Shown in pieces: positions 1 to 8,500 of a stretch of 38,134 nt of DNA. Under the pieces are notes generated by a model that was not told where the DNA came from, did not search any database, and worked only from the letters and a program-made list of their open reading frames with translations. Position 1 is the stretch's first letter. Each line of letters begins with the position of its first letter. Origin of the DNA: Deltaproteobacteria bacterium (GTDB lineage Bacteria; Myxococcota_A; Polyangia; Haliangiales; Haliangiaceae); NCBI GenBank assembly GCA_029565465.1, contig JAKQOD010000608.1, positions 1 through 38,134 of the forward strand, in the 5' to 3' direction. Made by a program: the position numbers and the translations under genes.

Positions 1-340
1 CGCCCGCTGCAAAGTTCGATAGTGAGCCTTGCAGGGCTAAGCCGATGGCAAGGCTGGACGCTCCCAGCACGGCAACTACCGCGGTGGTTTGCACGCCAGC
101 GGTGCTGAGCGCAGCGGTGGCAACCGCCACCAGCAACACAACATATGCAACATCGACGAGAAATTTGCGCAAAGAGACGTCGATGTCGCGTTGTTCCAAC
201 AGGCGGTTGGCACCGCGCACCAACGCGCGCGCGACCCAACGCCCGATCACAAAGACGACAATCGCAAGCAGAATGTTTAACGCCAACGATGCAAGCTTGT
301 CGGACAGTAGTGCGTGCAACCGTTCTAACCAGTGTTCCAT
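1..340 (-). CDS. MscS-family mechanosensitive channel, N-terminal part (runs off left edge)
   Basis: The first 113 residues of a small-conductance mechanosensitive channel of the inner membrane, which opens on hypo-osmotic shock to release solutes. Residues about 14-32 form a first hydrophobic segment and 52-75 a second. After that comes LGASSLAIGLALQGSLSNFA (about 92-111), the glycine/alanine-rich pore helix TM3 that is diagnostic of MscS, ending in the conserved QGSLSNFAAG. The start is the ATG at 340, with GAGG about 7 bases upstream. The rest, including the beta domain and C-terminal cage, lies beyond position 1. It starts 20 bp after the LysR gene on the same strand, so the two are probably co-transcribed. 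The family call is firm; the total length and paralogue type cannot be seen. Confidence 0.93.
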   Translation of the reverse strand, partial: MEHWLERLHALLSDKLASLALNILLAIVVFVIGRWVARALVRGANRLLEQRDIDVSLRKFLVDVAYVVLLVAVATAALSTAGVQTTAVVAVLGASSLAIGLALQGSLSNFAAG

Positions 341-360
341 ATCAGCCTCGCAAAGTTGGT

Positions 361-1272
361 TTAACGCCCGCTGATGGCGCGTTTCCACGGCGCAGGCGAA
401 AGTGCTGCGCTGACGTGGGTTAAAAATGAGCTCAGTTTGGGCGCGATGTTGCGCCTTGATGGATATACCGCGAACACATCGCCCGAGGCTGACGCCCACT
501 TAGGCAGCACGCGAACCAACCTGCCAGCGGCGAGGTCTTCGGCCACCATGAAATCGCTGCACACGCCGATGCCAGCACCGGCGATGAGCGCGGCTCGAAT
601 CGTTGCGAAGCTGTTGCTGATCACGCGAGCCGGGCGAGCGAACTCATAGGTCTCTTTGCCATGATGCAGCATCCAGCTTTGCACTCGTGCAACTGGCGCA
701 AATAAAATGCGGCGGTGCTCGTCGAGGTCGGCGACTTTGCTAGGGGTGCCGTGTTCGGCAAGGTAGCTTGGCGCGGCACACAAAAACATTTCAATGCTGC
801 ACAGTCGCTTGGCGGTCAGCGAGCTTTCGGCCAGCGGGCCAAAACGAATCGCGACATCGTAGCCATCTTCTACCAGGTCTACCAACGTGTCGCTGGCATT
901 GAGCTCGACGCTGATATCGGGGTGCTGCTTGACGAAATCACCGACGATGCCGCTCAGACAGCGCTCAGCGAAATCGACAGCCGTGGTGACGCGCAACAAG
1001 CCGCGCGGGGTCGCCTGCATGTCATTGACCACCTTTTCCGCAGCCGCGATATCCGAGATCACACTGCGAATCCGCTCGTAATACGCTTGGCCGACGTCGG
1101 TCAGCGAAAGTGTGCGGGTAGTGCGTTGCACCAAGCGCACGCCCAGCCGTTCTTCGAGCTGTGCCAGCTTACGGCTGACAGTTGACTTCGGCACCCCAAG
1201 CGCATCGGCGGCAGCCGTAAAGCTCTTGGTCTCGACGACTTTGGTAAACATCAAGACTTCGTTGAGATCCAT
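361..1272 (-). CDS. LysR-type transcriptional regulator
   Basis: A LysR-family regulator of 303 residues, the usual length. The N-terminal winged helix-turn-helix lies at residues about 1-60, with the motif AAADALGVPKSTVSRKLAQL, followed by RLVQRTTRTLSLTDVGQAYY. This head is typical of the YafC/DsdC-like group that often starts MDLN. I chose MDLNEV (ATG at 1272) over an upstream ATG at 1326, because the upstream start adds 18 residues that do not look like the family and overlaps the divergent gene. Residues about 88-295 form the periplasmic-binding-protein-like effector domain. The effector is unknown. The gene precedes the mscS homologue and its start is only 6 bp from the divergent YkgJ gene, so any promoter must lie inside the neighbouring coding sequence. 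Confidence 0.93.
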   Translation of the reverse strand: MDLNEVLMFTKVVETKSFTAAADALGVPKSTVSRKLAQLEERLGVRLVQRTTRTLSLTDVGQAYYERIRSVISDIAAAEKVVNDMQATPRGLLRVTTAVDFAERCLSGIVGDFVKQHPDISVELNASDTLVDLVEDGYDVAIRFGPLAESSLTAKRLCSIEMFLCAAPSYLAEHGTPSKVADLDEHRRILFAPVARVQSWMLHHGKETYEFARPARVISNSFATIRAALIAGAGIGVCSDFMVAEDLAAGRLVRVLPKWASASGDVFAVYPSRRNIAPKLSSFLTHVSAALSPAPWKRAISGR

Positions 1273-1278
1273 CACAGA

Positions 1279-1842
1279 ATGGCATCTAATCGCGCAATGT
1301 CGTCGCGAGCAATCCGCGCAACCCACTATCGCCAGCTAACCGAAAAGGTAGATGGCTTCTTTGACCGCGTCGCTAGTCGTGAGGCTGCAGATATGCAATG
1401 CGCGTCGGGCTGCTCGGACTGTTGTCAGTACGGGCTAAGCGCAACTGTGGCCGAAGCCGAAGCGGTTGCCGACGTTGTTGCAGCGATGTCTGACGCTGAG
1501 CGCGCCGCCTTGCAACAGAATATCGAAACGCGACAGCAGGCCGCGGCTGCGAGTGATGCCCGTTGCGTTGCGCTTGATGCCAACGGGCGTTGCATGATCT
1601 ACGCTGGACGTCCGACGGTGTGCCGGTCGCACGGCGTGCCGGTTCGGTTGCTCGACGAGCGTTCGTTGCCGGTGATCAGTGCGTGCTATCGCAACTTCGT
1701 TGGGCGCGCGCCGGAATCGTTCGCTGCCGACTGCGTGCTCGATCAAACTACGCTGTCGGCAACCCTGCTTGCGATCAATGCTGGCGCCACCGATCGCTTC
1801 GCGCTCGACGAACTGCTGCTAGACCTGCTCGAACAAGCGTAA
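1279..1842 (+). CDS. YkgJ-family cysteine-cluster protein
   Basis: A 187-residue soluble protein of the YkgJ/PF03692 family, whose cysteines are predicted to bind zinc or an iron-sulfur cluster; the biochemical role of most members is unknown. The signature is C41-x3-C45-x2-C48-C49 (CASGCSDCC), then C96, C105 in GRCMIY, and C115 in RPTVCRSHGVPVR, with further cysteines at 136 and 152. The start may be ATG 1279 or ATG 1297; the latter avoids crowding the LysR start at 1272. A second cysteine-cluster gene follows 56 bp downstream and a YaeQ gene after that, so the three probably form one unit. Family assignment is secure, function is not. Confidence 0.9.
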   Translation: MASNRAMSSRAIRATHYRQLTEKVDGFFDRVASREAADMQCASGCSDCCQYGLSATVAEAEAVADVVAAMSDAERAALQQNIETRQQAAAASDARCVALDANGRCMIYAGRPTVCRSHGVPVRLLDERSLPVISACYRNFVGRAPESFAADCVLDQTTLSATLLAINAGATDRFALDELLLDLLEQA

Positions 1843-1898
1843 AATGCGCAGCGAGGCGTGGTCGACACAAGGCGACCGTGAGGTGTAGGCTGCGCCCG

Positions 1899-2531
1899 AT
1901 GTATTATCCGCTCAAGCACAAACGCTTCATCCAAGTTGAAGCCGCGATGTTCACCAAAAAGCTCGTGGCCGATTGCATGACCCACAGCTGCCGCGAAGTG
2001 CTCGACGGCAAAGACAACCTGCGCCTCGATGCGTGTTGCCAGTACGGCGCCGACGTTGATTTGTTTGAACGCGAAAGAATCTTGGCACGTGCCGATGAGC
2101 TTAAAAAGATCCTTAAGCCCGATGCCGCCGAAGCTCCATGGTTCACTACTGAGCAAGAAGACATGCCAGATTTTCCATCGGGCAAGTCGGTGCGTACCGC
2201 ACGCTTCAAAGACGGCTGTGTGTTTCTGCAGCATGACAATCGCGGCTGCGCCATTCACCGCGCGTCGATCGAAAACAAGTGGGACTTTCACGGCACCAAG
2301 CCGCACATCTGTCGGCTGTTCCCTGTGACGTACGACGACGACAGCATCGTGATCGCCGAAGACTACATCGATTATTCGTGCGCATTTGACGCCGATGCAC
2401 CGAGCTTGTATCGGGTGCAACGTTCGAGCCTTGAAGCGATTTTCGGTGCCGAGCTGATCGCCGAACTCGACGCTGCCGAAGCCGCGGTGCTTGCAGCCGA
2501 ACCGAAGAAGCTGCCAGTAGTGAAATCGTAA
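1899..2531 (+). CDS. second YkgJ-like cysteine-cluster protein
   Basis: A 210-residue protein with a cysteine layout related to YkgJ but expanded: C26 and C31 (DCMTHSC), the pair C46-C47 (DACCQYG), C107, C117 in GCAIH, C138 in PHICRLFP, and C161. The combination CC...GC.IH...(K/R)P..CR.FP is the usual fingerprint of PF03692-type putative metal-cluster proteins, some of which are annotated as flagellin lysine-N-methylase-like. The frame stays open upstream to 1590, but that part overlaps the previous gene in another frame and looks like a shadow; MYYPLKHKR at 1899 is the sensible start, with GTGAGGTG about 14 bases upstream. Its stop overlaps the yaeQ start by one base (TAATG), indicating translational coupling. 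The function is unknown. Confidence 0.82.
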   Translation: MYYPLKHKRFIQVEAAMFTKKLVADCMTHSCREVLDGKDNLRLDACCQYGADVDLFERERILARADELKKILKPDAAEAPWFTTEQEDMPDFPSGKSVRTARFKDGCVFLQHDNRGCAIHRASIENKWDFHGTKPHICRLFPVTYDDDSIVIAEDYIDYSCAFDADAPSLYRVQRSSLEAIFGAELIAELDAAEAAVLAAEPKKLPVVKS

Positions 2532-3076
2532 TGGCTGAATTGCTTCGCAAATTTGCGTTGAACATCTCGGATGTGACGCGCAATGTGTATGCCGACGTTG
2601 ATGTGCGAATTGCCCAACATCCGTCGGAGACGATCCGCAGCTTAACCTTGCGTATGTTAGCGCGGGCGTTGGAACACGACGACGGCTTGCAGTTCTCCGC
2701 CGGCGTTTCCGACGGTGACAACCCAGCGATCGCGCTGCGCGATCTCACTGGCAAGCTCACCGGCTGGATCGATGTTGGCTTGCCTGCGCCAGAACGCATG
2801 CACAAAGCCACCAAACAAGCGGCACGGGTGGCCGTGTATGGGTCGCATCGGCTGCAGGAGCTTGTTGACGAGCTGCATGCTCAAAAAGTGTTTCGCGCTG
2901 CTGAGATTGATGTGTTGTTTTGGGAGCCAGCATTTCTTGATGAGTTAGCCGCGACGATTGATCGCAACAACACCTGGTCGGTGTCGCGCAACGACGACGA
3001 CATCTACGTTGAAGCCAACGGTGTGTCGTTATCGACGACGATTCAGCATTTACGCGCGCGCGACGCGAGTCAATGA
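2531..3076 (+). CDS. yaeQ: YaeQ family protein
   Basis: A 181-residue protein matching YaeQ (PF07152) in length and motifs: an early YADVDVRIAQHPSET stretch (residues about 20-34), LTLRMLARAL, then PAIALRDLTGKLTGWIDVGLP (about 65-85), and the VAVY strand near 105. YaeQ has a PD-(D/E)XK-nuclease-like fold. E. coli YaeQ was first described as a multicopy suppressor affecting haemolysin expression in an rfaH background, but its biochemical activity is not established. The ATG overlaps the preceding stop by one base, so it is translated together with the cysteine-cluster protein. No start-defining Shine-Dalgarno is needed if coupling operates. Confidence 0.92.
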   Translation: MAELLRKFALNISDVTRNVYADVDVRIAQHPSETIRSLTLRMLARALEHDDGLQFSAGVSDGDNPAIALRDLTGKLTGWIDVGLPAPERMHKATKQAARVAVYGSHRLQELVDELHAQKVFRAAEIDVLFWEPAFLDELAATIDRNNTWSVSRNDDDIYVEANGVSLSTTIQHLRARDASQ

Positions 3077-3182
3077 ACCGCACCGCAGTTGCGCATGCGC
3101 GTTTTACCTACACGCGATGAAGTGTATTCATGGCCGAAAATGTAGCTTGATCAGGGTACCGGCTGTCGTACGATGAACGTAC

Positions 3183-5012
3183 ATGGTGTTTGAAACGGAA
3201 TCGGTGGGGCGGCCTGTGGCAGCGCAAGGCGTGGACGAGCCATTGCGCGCGCCAACCAATGTGTTGCCCAGTGGCAAGCCGGGCCAGCGTGGTGCGGACC
3301 GCGATCAGGTGCTGTTGCAACTACAACAAACCCACGGCAACGCCTATGTACAACGCATGCTGCGCGCCGAATCTGAAGGTACGCGCGCTGGCACGGAGGG
3401 CACTACAACCGGGCCAACCGAAGCTGAAGTAATCGCGAAGTGGAATGAGTTGTGCGCCGACAAGATGTTTGACGACGATGACTGGAAAGTCATTGCGCCG
3501 ATGTTGAGCGAATTTACCGGGCGCATTTCTGCGGTTTCGGAATTGATGCTATCGACGGCGAACATGGATTTCGACAATCCGAATCGAACGTTCGTGACCT
3601 GCCGCACCGAGTTGGTTGGATTTTTGCGCAAATGCGGTTATCGCATGCCGGACTCCGGCCTCAATCCCGGCAACATCAAAGAAGTCCGCGGTAGCAATCG
3701 CTTCCTGCCAGCGCCTAGTCGTGCCGACTTTGCTAACAGCGTTGTTGCTGTGCGTAAAGCGGGTGTGTTGTCGGCAGATGATTTCATCGCCGATTTGCTG
3801 CCTGCGATGTGGCGGATGCCGCATACCGCAAACGAGCTAACCAAACTCGCGCTGGAACTTTATTGTGATACCGGCGTAAGCATGGATGCGGCGACGGCGC
3901 AGCAATTTGCTCGGACCTTGCGGAACTTTGGCTACGGCATCGACCCCTATGCAACCCGCGGTTCAGTGACCGCGGAGCAGATCGAAACGCAGCATATTCG
4001 CGCGAAAGATCCTCAGTTCGAACGCATGCTGCAGGCTACCGGTCGCAACGAGGCCAAGGACAAAGCTCGGATCGCCGTTTTCGACGGTGGTTTTGATCTT
4101 TCGCATACCGCGCTGCAAAGTGCTGCAGCGGTGAATACCAACGAAATTGAAGGCAACAACGTCGACGACGATGGCAATGGGTTGGTGGATGATCGTGTCG
4201 GTTATCACTTCATGTCGAAGTCGGCGAGCCTTGATCTAGGCAGCGGCTACGGTTTTGACATGACCGGCCATGGCAATGCAGTGCTGGGGATTGCAACCAA
4301 GAATACTGATCGCATCGAAGCGGTGTGCGTTGGCTTTTCGCCAGCGCAAGTGGCACAAGGCATCGACTACGCGGTGGCGCGCGGCGCGCGGGTAATCAAC
4401 TGCAGTTTTCACCTCGACGAAGCGGACGAAGTTGCGGCGTTCCGGGCCGCGGTGGCGCGTTATCCTAACGTGTTGTTCGTGCAGGCCGCGGGCAACAAAG
4501 ATTCCGATTTAGCGAAGCTGCCACCGGCAGAATTGGCACAGCGAGCGCCGGCGCCGAACTTGTTAGAAGTTGGCGCCACCAACAAGATCGGCACGCGCTA
4601 CCACAACGACGAATTTGGCAGCAACTGGAGCAAGACCCACGTTGACCTTGCTGCGGATGCGACGACGATGACCAGCACATCGGGCGACGGCTACAATTCC
4701 GGCGAAGCGACGTCGGAAGCGACCCCGTTGGCAACCAACACGGCTGCCAAGTGTTTGGCAATTGCGCCAACGTTGAGTGCTGCCCAAGTTCGGCAGGTGT
4801 TGCGCCTCACCGTCGACGCGTCGGATGTTTGGCGCGACTTGACGTCAACCGGCGGCATTCTCAATCCGAATCGCGCCATGCAACTTGCTGCCGTGGTTGG
4901 CCTCATGCAGCAAGGCAAAACATTTGTCGAAGCAGCCGACGCTGTTGGGGCCGCCGCCGCAGCGCGTGGTCCACTTGAAGCATGTGCCCAGCGCGTGCTC
5001 AGCGGCGGTTAG
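3183..5012 (+). CDS. subtilisin-like (S8) serine protease with N-terminal eCIS-type tag
   Basis: A 609-residue predicted serine endopeptidase. The subtilase domain covers about 290-560 and the triad can be placed: Asp301 in IAVFDGGFDLSH, His363 in MTGHGNAVLGI, Ser511 in GEATSEATPLATNTAA, with the oxyanion Asn438 in VQAAGNKDS. The NNVDDDGNGLVDD insert (326-337) is typical of bacterial subtilases. The motifs are degenerate (HGNAV rather than HGTHV, ATSEATP rather than GTSMATP) but no catalytic residue is missing. There is no signal peptide. Residues 44-60 carry LLQLQQTHGNAYVQRML, the sort of short segment found in proteins associated with extracellular contractile injection systems and next to DUF4157. 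A helical region of unknown function spans about 80-280. It may be a loaded effector; no injection-system genes are visible here. Confidence 0.88.
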   Translation: MVFETESVGRPVAAQGVDEPLRAPTNVLPSGKPGQRGADRDQVLLQLQQTHGNAYVQRMLRAESEGTRAGTEGTTTGPTEAEVIAKWNELCADKMFDDDDWKVIAPMLSEFTGRISAVSELMLSTANMDFDNPNRTFVTCRTELVGFLRKCGYRMPDSGLNPGNIKEVRGSNRFLPAPSRADFANSVVAVRKAGVLSADDFIADLLPAMWRMPHTANELTKLALELYCDTGVSMDAATAQQFARTLRNFGYGIDPYATRGSVTAEQIETQHIRAKDPQFERMLQATGRNEAKDKARIAVFDGGFDLSHTALQSAAAVNTNEIEGNNVDDDGNGLVDDRVGYHFMSKSASLDLGSGYGFDMTGHGNAVLGIATKNTDRIEAVCVGFSPAQVAQGIDYAVARGARVINCSFHLDEADEVAAFRAAVARYPNVLFVQAAGNKDSDLAKLPPAELAQRAPAPNLLEVGATNKIGTRYHNDEFGSNWSKTHVDLAADATTMTSTSGDGYNSGEATSEATPLATNTAAKCLAIAPTLSAAQVRQVLRLTVDASDVWRDLTSTGGILNPNRAMQLAAVVGLMQQGKTFVEAADAVGAAAAARGPLEACAQRVLSGG

Positions 5013-5503
5013 TTGGCTTCAGCCGATGGTGGCGTGCAGTGCATCGGGTTGGGCAGGGCGGCGGCGGCACCACGTAGCTCGTCGGCCAGATCGGAGTCGA
5101 TCGATGCAGCGTGTTCAAGGGCGGTGCGAGCTGCACCGAGGTCGTGCTTGCCAAGCAGCAGATTGATGCCGTTCGCGTAAGCGACGCGTCGATTGTAAAT
5201 CAGCGTTGGATCGTGGGCGTGAGGGCTTTGCGCGATAGTGCCAGCGCCAGCGAAGTAGTGCTGAGCGGCTTGCAGTGGATCCGCTTCCATTGCGGTGGCG
5301 GCGGCAAAACTCTGCTCGGCGCCGGCATGCCCATGCGGTGATATCAGCATGACGCACATGGCGAACAACGGATCGCCTTCGCCAAGATCGGCCGGTTCGG
5401 CCAGCTGCGGCTCGGTCGCCGTGTGCGCAGGCGTGCCGCGCGCGCAGCTGCTTAGCGCCATTGCTACTGAAATGATCTGCAACCACCACGAGGCTCTACC
5501 CAT
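5009..5503 (-). CDS. small predicted lipoprotein
   Basis: A 164-residue protein with a short hydrophobic leader and the likely lipobox LSSC, giving a lipid-modified cysteine at residue 20. The mature part is alanine-rich and helical; residues about 75-145 (for example NGINLLLGKHDLGAARTALEHAASID) look like a degenerate tetratricopeptide-type pair, but this is weak. I do not recognise the family. Its stop overlaps the stop of the convergent protease gene by 4 bp, so the two transcripts must run into each other. The start ATG at 5503 is the first one that gives a complete signal peptide. Confidence 0.7.
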   Translation of the reverse strand: MGRASWWLQIISVAMALSSCARGTPAHTATEPQLAEPADLGEGDPLFAMCVMLISPHGHAGAEQSFAAATAMEADPLQAAQHYFAGAGTIAQSPHAHDPTLIYNRRVAYANGINLLLGKHDLGAARTALEHAASIDSDLADELRGAAAALPNPMHCTPPSAEAN

Positions 5504-5580
5504 GCAGCATCTTACAGCGTGTTGGGTGTCCGGTTCAAAATAGCCGGGTGCCTGGTGAGACGGGTGCCAGCCACCCGTTC

Positions 5581-5610
5581 AAAAAACATAATTGATAACA
5601 ATATGTTATG
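5581..5610 (-). terminator. possible intrinsic terminator after the L,D-transpeptidase gene
   Basis: Read on the minus strand just after the stop codon at 5615, the sequence forms a weak AT-rich nested hairpin (outer CATAA/TTATG, inner AACA/TGTT, 5587-5610) followed by six T residues (5581-5586). The position and T-run fit an intrinsic terminator, but the stem is weak. The stretch is much richer in A and T than its surroundings. Confidence 0.4.
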
Positions 5611-5614
5611 AAAA

Positions 5615-7135
5615 TCAGCGAGCGGCTTGGCGGGTTTCGAGGACTTTTTTAGCATAGCCCCGCTCGGGTGGGTTGGGGTCCTTGGCGGAGCGAACGCGGA
5701 CGATGGAACCGGGTTGCTCAACGACGCCAGCAGACATGGACCAGCCCGGCGGCGTTTGTGGGTCGCTCCAAAAGTACAGCCAACGCGCATCCTGCGGTGC
5801 AACGTTGACGCAACCGTGACTGCGCACGATGCCAAAGTCGTTGTGCCAATACGCCGTGTGAATGGCCAAGCCGGTTTCAGGGCTGAAAAACTGCGTCCAC
5901 GGCACGGTGGCCACGGAGTACGGATCTTCGCCGTTGAGACCGTTCATGTCGGTCTCGGACACCTTTTTCCACATGCGATACACGCCGGTTTCCGTCGGTG
6001 TTTCGCGGCCGCCGGTGGACACCAGCGTTGCATACACCGCTTGGCTGCCTTCAAACGCAACCAAGATTTGGGTGTCCAAATCGACGTCGATCCAACGCTC
6101 ATTCGGCGTCAGGCCACGCGGCAGCGCTGCTGGTGCAAACACGCGTAGTGCGCTGGCATCGACCCATTCCTCGTCGCCAATGCGATACGCGGTCGGCTTG
6201 CCCGCTGCATCGTTCACGGTTTCAAAAATGCCTACGGCCGTCTTCTTCATCAGTTGCCGCGTCACCCCGCCGCCCACCGCTTTGCGACGAGCCCACACAT
6301 ACAAACCACCGCTGCGTGGCCACACAAACCCGAGCGGCGCATTGGTGCCCAAGTCATCGCCGAACCGTGAGCCAATGAAATTGCTTGGCGAATGTTGCGA
6401 GATCGATGACCGCAACACGTACTCGTTGTTCTTGTCGCTGATCTTCCAGTATTGCTTACCAGCGACGGTAATCTCACCGTATTTGCGCACGTTCATCGAA
6501 CCCACCACCGGCTTGAGCGGCACCATGTGCGGCTTGGTTGGGTCGTCTTGTTCAGCCGCATCGACCTCGCTTGGCGCCATCACAGGGACATCCTTGGCTT
6601 TGGCGTCTTTGGCTTTTTTGTCCTTCGCCTTTTTGTCTTTTTTGCTTTTGGGCTTCGGCTTGGTCGGGTCGTCGTACTCGTACATCATGGCGCCGGCCGC
6701 GACGACTTTGCCGTAAACGCCCGGCACTACTTCGTCGCGATCAAGATACGGCACTTCTTGGCCGTGCGGCGGCTTGGTCTCTGGCCGCAGAAACTCGGCA
6801 CAAACCCAGCCCATCGGCTCGATTTTCACCCAGGGTTTTGAGCAACCAGTGCCGGCGCGCGTGTCAGTCCAGGCCACGCGGGTGTCGATAGCAACCGTGC
6901 CAATCCGCTTGGCGTCGTCGGTAGGCTCAAGCCGCACCGAAACAGTCTTGCTCAACCGCAATGATTTGGTGGTGGGCGGAAACAGCGGCGGGCTTGGCGC
7001 TGGGCGGTTGGTTGGAACCATGGCCGCGCGGTTTGAGCCTTGGGCCGGCCCCGGCGGCGGCGAATCAGCCGCTTTTTGGCCACAACCGGCCAGCGCCGAC
7101 AGGCCAAGCAACGCCGAAATCGTTCGGACAGACAC
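5615..7135 (-). CDS. L,D-transpeptidase lipoprotein (YkuD domain)
   Basis: A 506-residue envelope protein. Residues 1-18 form a lipoprotein signal ending in LAGC, so the protein is probably anchored by Cys18. Residues about 58-118 resemble an SH3-like wall-binding module (SVRLEPTDDAKRIGT). Residues 157-182 are a lysine/aspartate-rich linker (KKDKKAKDKKAKDAKAKD). The catalytic YkuD domain lies at about 347-482, with His426, Ser439-His440 and the nucleophile Cys442 in IVRSHGCVNV. YkuD enzymes form 3-3 peptidoglycan cross-links or attach proteins to peptidoglycan; which of these applies is not clear. The gene is monocistronic: its neighbours run the other way or lie beyond a possible terminator. 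Confidence 0.92.
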   Translation of the reverse strand: MSVRTISALLGLSALAGCGQKAADSPPPGPAQGSNRAAMVPTNRPAPSPPLFPPTTKSLRLSKTVSVRLEPTDDAKRIGTVAIDTRVAWTDTRAGTGCSKPWVKIEPMGWVCAEFLRPETKPPHGQEVPYLDRDEVVPGVYGKVVAAGAMMYEYDDPTKPKPKSKKDKKAKDKKAKDAKAKDVPVMAPSEVDAAEQDDPTKPHMVPLKPVVGSMNVRKYGEITVAGKQYWKISDKNNEYVLRSSISQHSPSNFIGSRFGDDLGTNAPLGFVWPRSGGLYVWARRKAVGGGVTRQLMKKTAVGIFETVNDAAGKPTAYRIGDEEWVDASALRVFAPAALPRGLTPNERWIDVDLDTQILVAFEGSQAVYATLVSTGGRETPTETGVYRMWKKVSETDMNGLNGEDPYSVATVPWTQFFSPETGLAIHTAYWHNDFGIVRSHGCVNVAPQDARWLYFWSDPQTPPGWSMSAGVVEQPGSIVRVRSAKDPNPPERGYAKKVLETRQAAR

Positions 7136-7228
7136 GCCCTTGGCATACCACGATGGTCGTAAAATCGCTTGGCCAGGCAGCCCGTGATACGATTTTCCCG
7201 TGCTGACACTGCCTAGCTTAGGTTCGCC

Positions 7229-8488
7229 ATGAAAATCGGAGAAATGCTGATTCGCGACGGCCGGTTATCCGAGGCCCAGTTGCAACAAGCGCTCGCTGCT
7301 CAACAACGTGATGGTGGGCGGATTGGGACCGTATTGGTCGAGCAAGGCGTGATTGATTTTGAAACGCTAACTGTCTATTTAGGCTTGGAATTAGGTATTT
7401 CAATCGCCACTGGCGCAGCGCTTGACCGAGCCAAACTTGCAGCAGTGCGGCTGCTCCAACCAGCGCAGGCGTACGCGTTGCGCTGCGTGCCACTGGTGGT
7501 GCAAGATCGCCAGTTGATCGCAGCCGTTGCGGACCCGCACGATTTTGCCAACCTTGATGCCATTGCGCAGTTGATCGGCTACCGCGTGTTGCCGCGCGTC
7601 GCGCCGGAAGCCCGCATCTATTATTACGTTGAGCGCTACTACGGCGCCGCTCGGCCGCCGCGCTTCAACAAGTTCGGCGATACGCCGCGTGCCGACGAGC
7701 ACACGCCGGCCGGCTTGCCGGCAGCGCCGCTTCCTGGCTTGCCGCCCGTGACAACCAAGCCAACCATTGCGCCAGGTCCGCGCCCGCGCTTGCGCCATTC
7801 GCGCGACAACGACGGCGTGCCACGCGCAGCATCGTTTGACGATTCCCAAGCGTTGGAGCTTGATGCGGAAGATTTGCTCGATACCCTCGACGCCGATGCA
7901 GCGACGGCAGCGATTGCGCAGCCCGCCGCCGATGCTCGCCCGGTAACCTCCGACGTGCAGCCCCGCATGCGTGCGGCATCGTTACCTCCACCGGTACAGC
8001 CACTCGATACCAATCACGCAATTGCGGCACTTGCCAACGCCGATGATCGCAATCAGATCGCTGGCATCTTGTTGCGCTTTGCAAGCCGGATGTTCGAAGC
8101 GTCGGTGCTCTTCACTGTACGCGACAACTTTGGCTTCGGTTGGAAAGCCGCAGGTGCGGTGCCGGGTTCGGATGCCATCGAGCATTTGTTGATTCCGCTC
8201 GATGCGCCATCGATCTTTCAGCTTGCCGTTGCCGACGACGACGGTGTGTTTTCAGGCCCGGTTGCGCCATCGACGCTGCACTCCTATTTGTACCGCGTGA
8301 TGGGCTGTGCCGAAGCAACCACCGCCACGGTTGGCGTGATCGCAATTGGCAAACGCCAAGTCAATTTGATGTACGGCCATCGCCATGTCGCGTTGACCGA
8401 AGCGGAGCGGAGTGAAGTGCATGAGGTTTGCCGCGCCGCCGCTGAGGCTTATGCGCGCATGATCACGGTCTCGAAAAAGAAAAAGTAG
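7229..8488 (+). CDS. MshEN / GspE N-terminal domain protein without ATPase domain
   Basis: A 419-residue cytoplasmic protein. Residues 1-140 match the MshEN (GspE/PilB N-terminal, PF05157) domain: IGEMLIRDGRLSEAQLQQAL at the start, GTVLVEQGVIDFETLTVYLGLELGI, then LLQPAQAYALRCVPL and VAVADPHD-like AAVADPHDFANLDAI. In secretion and pilus ATPases this domain is a regulatory module and in some members binds cyclic di-GMP. Here no Walker A or ATPase core follows; instead a Pro/Ala-rich linker (about 150-265) leads to a C-terminal domain (270-410) that could be GAF-like, ending in a lysine run. A role in c-di-GMP- or pilus-related signalling is inference. The start at 7229 has AGG about 8 bases upstream. 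Confidence 0.83.
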   Translation: MKIGEMLIRDGRLSEAQLQQALAAQQRDGGRIGTVLVEQGVIDFETLTVYLGLELGISIATGAALDRAKLAAVRLLQPAQAYALRCVPLVVQDRQLIAAVADPHDFANLDAIAQLIGYRVLPRVAPEARIYYYVERYYGAARPPRFNKFGDTPRADEHTPAGLPAAPLPGLPPVTTKPTIAPGPRPRLRHSRDNDGVPRAASFDDSQALELDAEDLLDTLDADAATAAIAQPAADARPVTSDVQPRMRAASLPPPVQPLDTNHAIAALANADDRNQIAGILLRFASRMFEASVLFTVRDNFGFGWKAAGAVPGSDAIEHLLIPLDAPSIFQLAVADDDGVFSGPVAPSTLHSYLYRVMGCAEATTATVGVIAIGKRQVNLMYGHRHVALTEAERSEVHEVCRAAAEAYARMITVSKKKK

Positions 8489-8500
8489 GCGCGCTGCGGC

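Noticed and set aside
1590-1898. N-terminal extension of the second cysteine-cluster protein
   Set aside because: It overlaps the first cysteine-cluster gene in another frame and is Arg-rich without motifs.
3091-3100. GCGCATGCGC before the protease gene as a terminator
   Set aside because: It is followed by TTTT but is a self-complementary block without a loop, so it does not make a proper hairpin.
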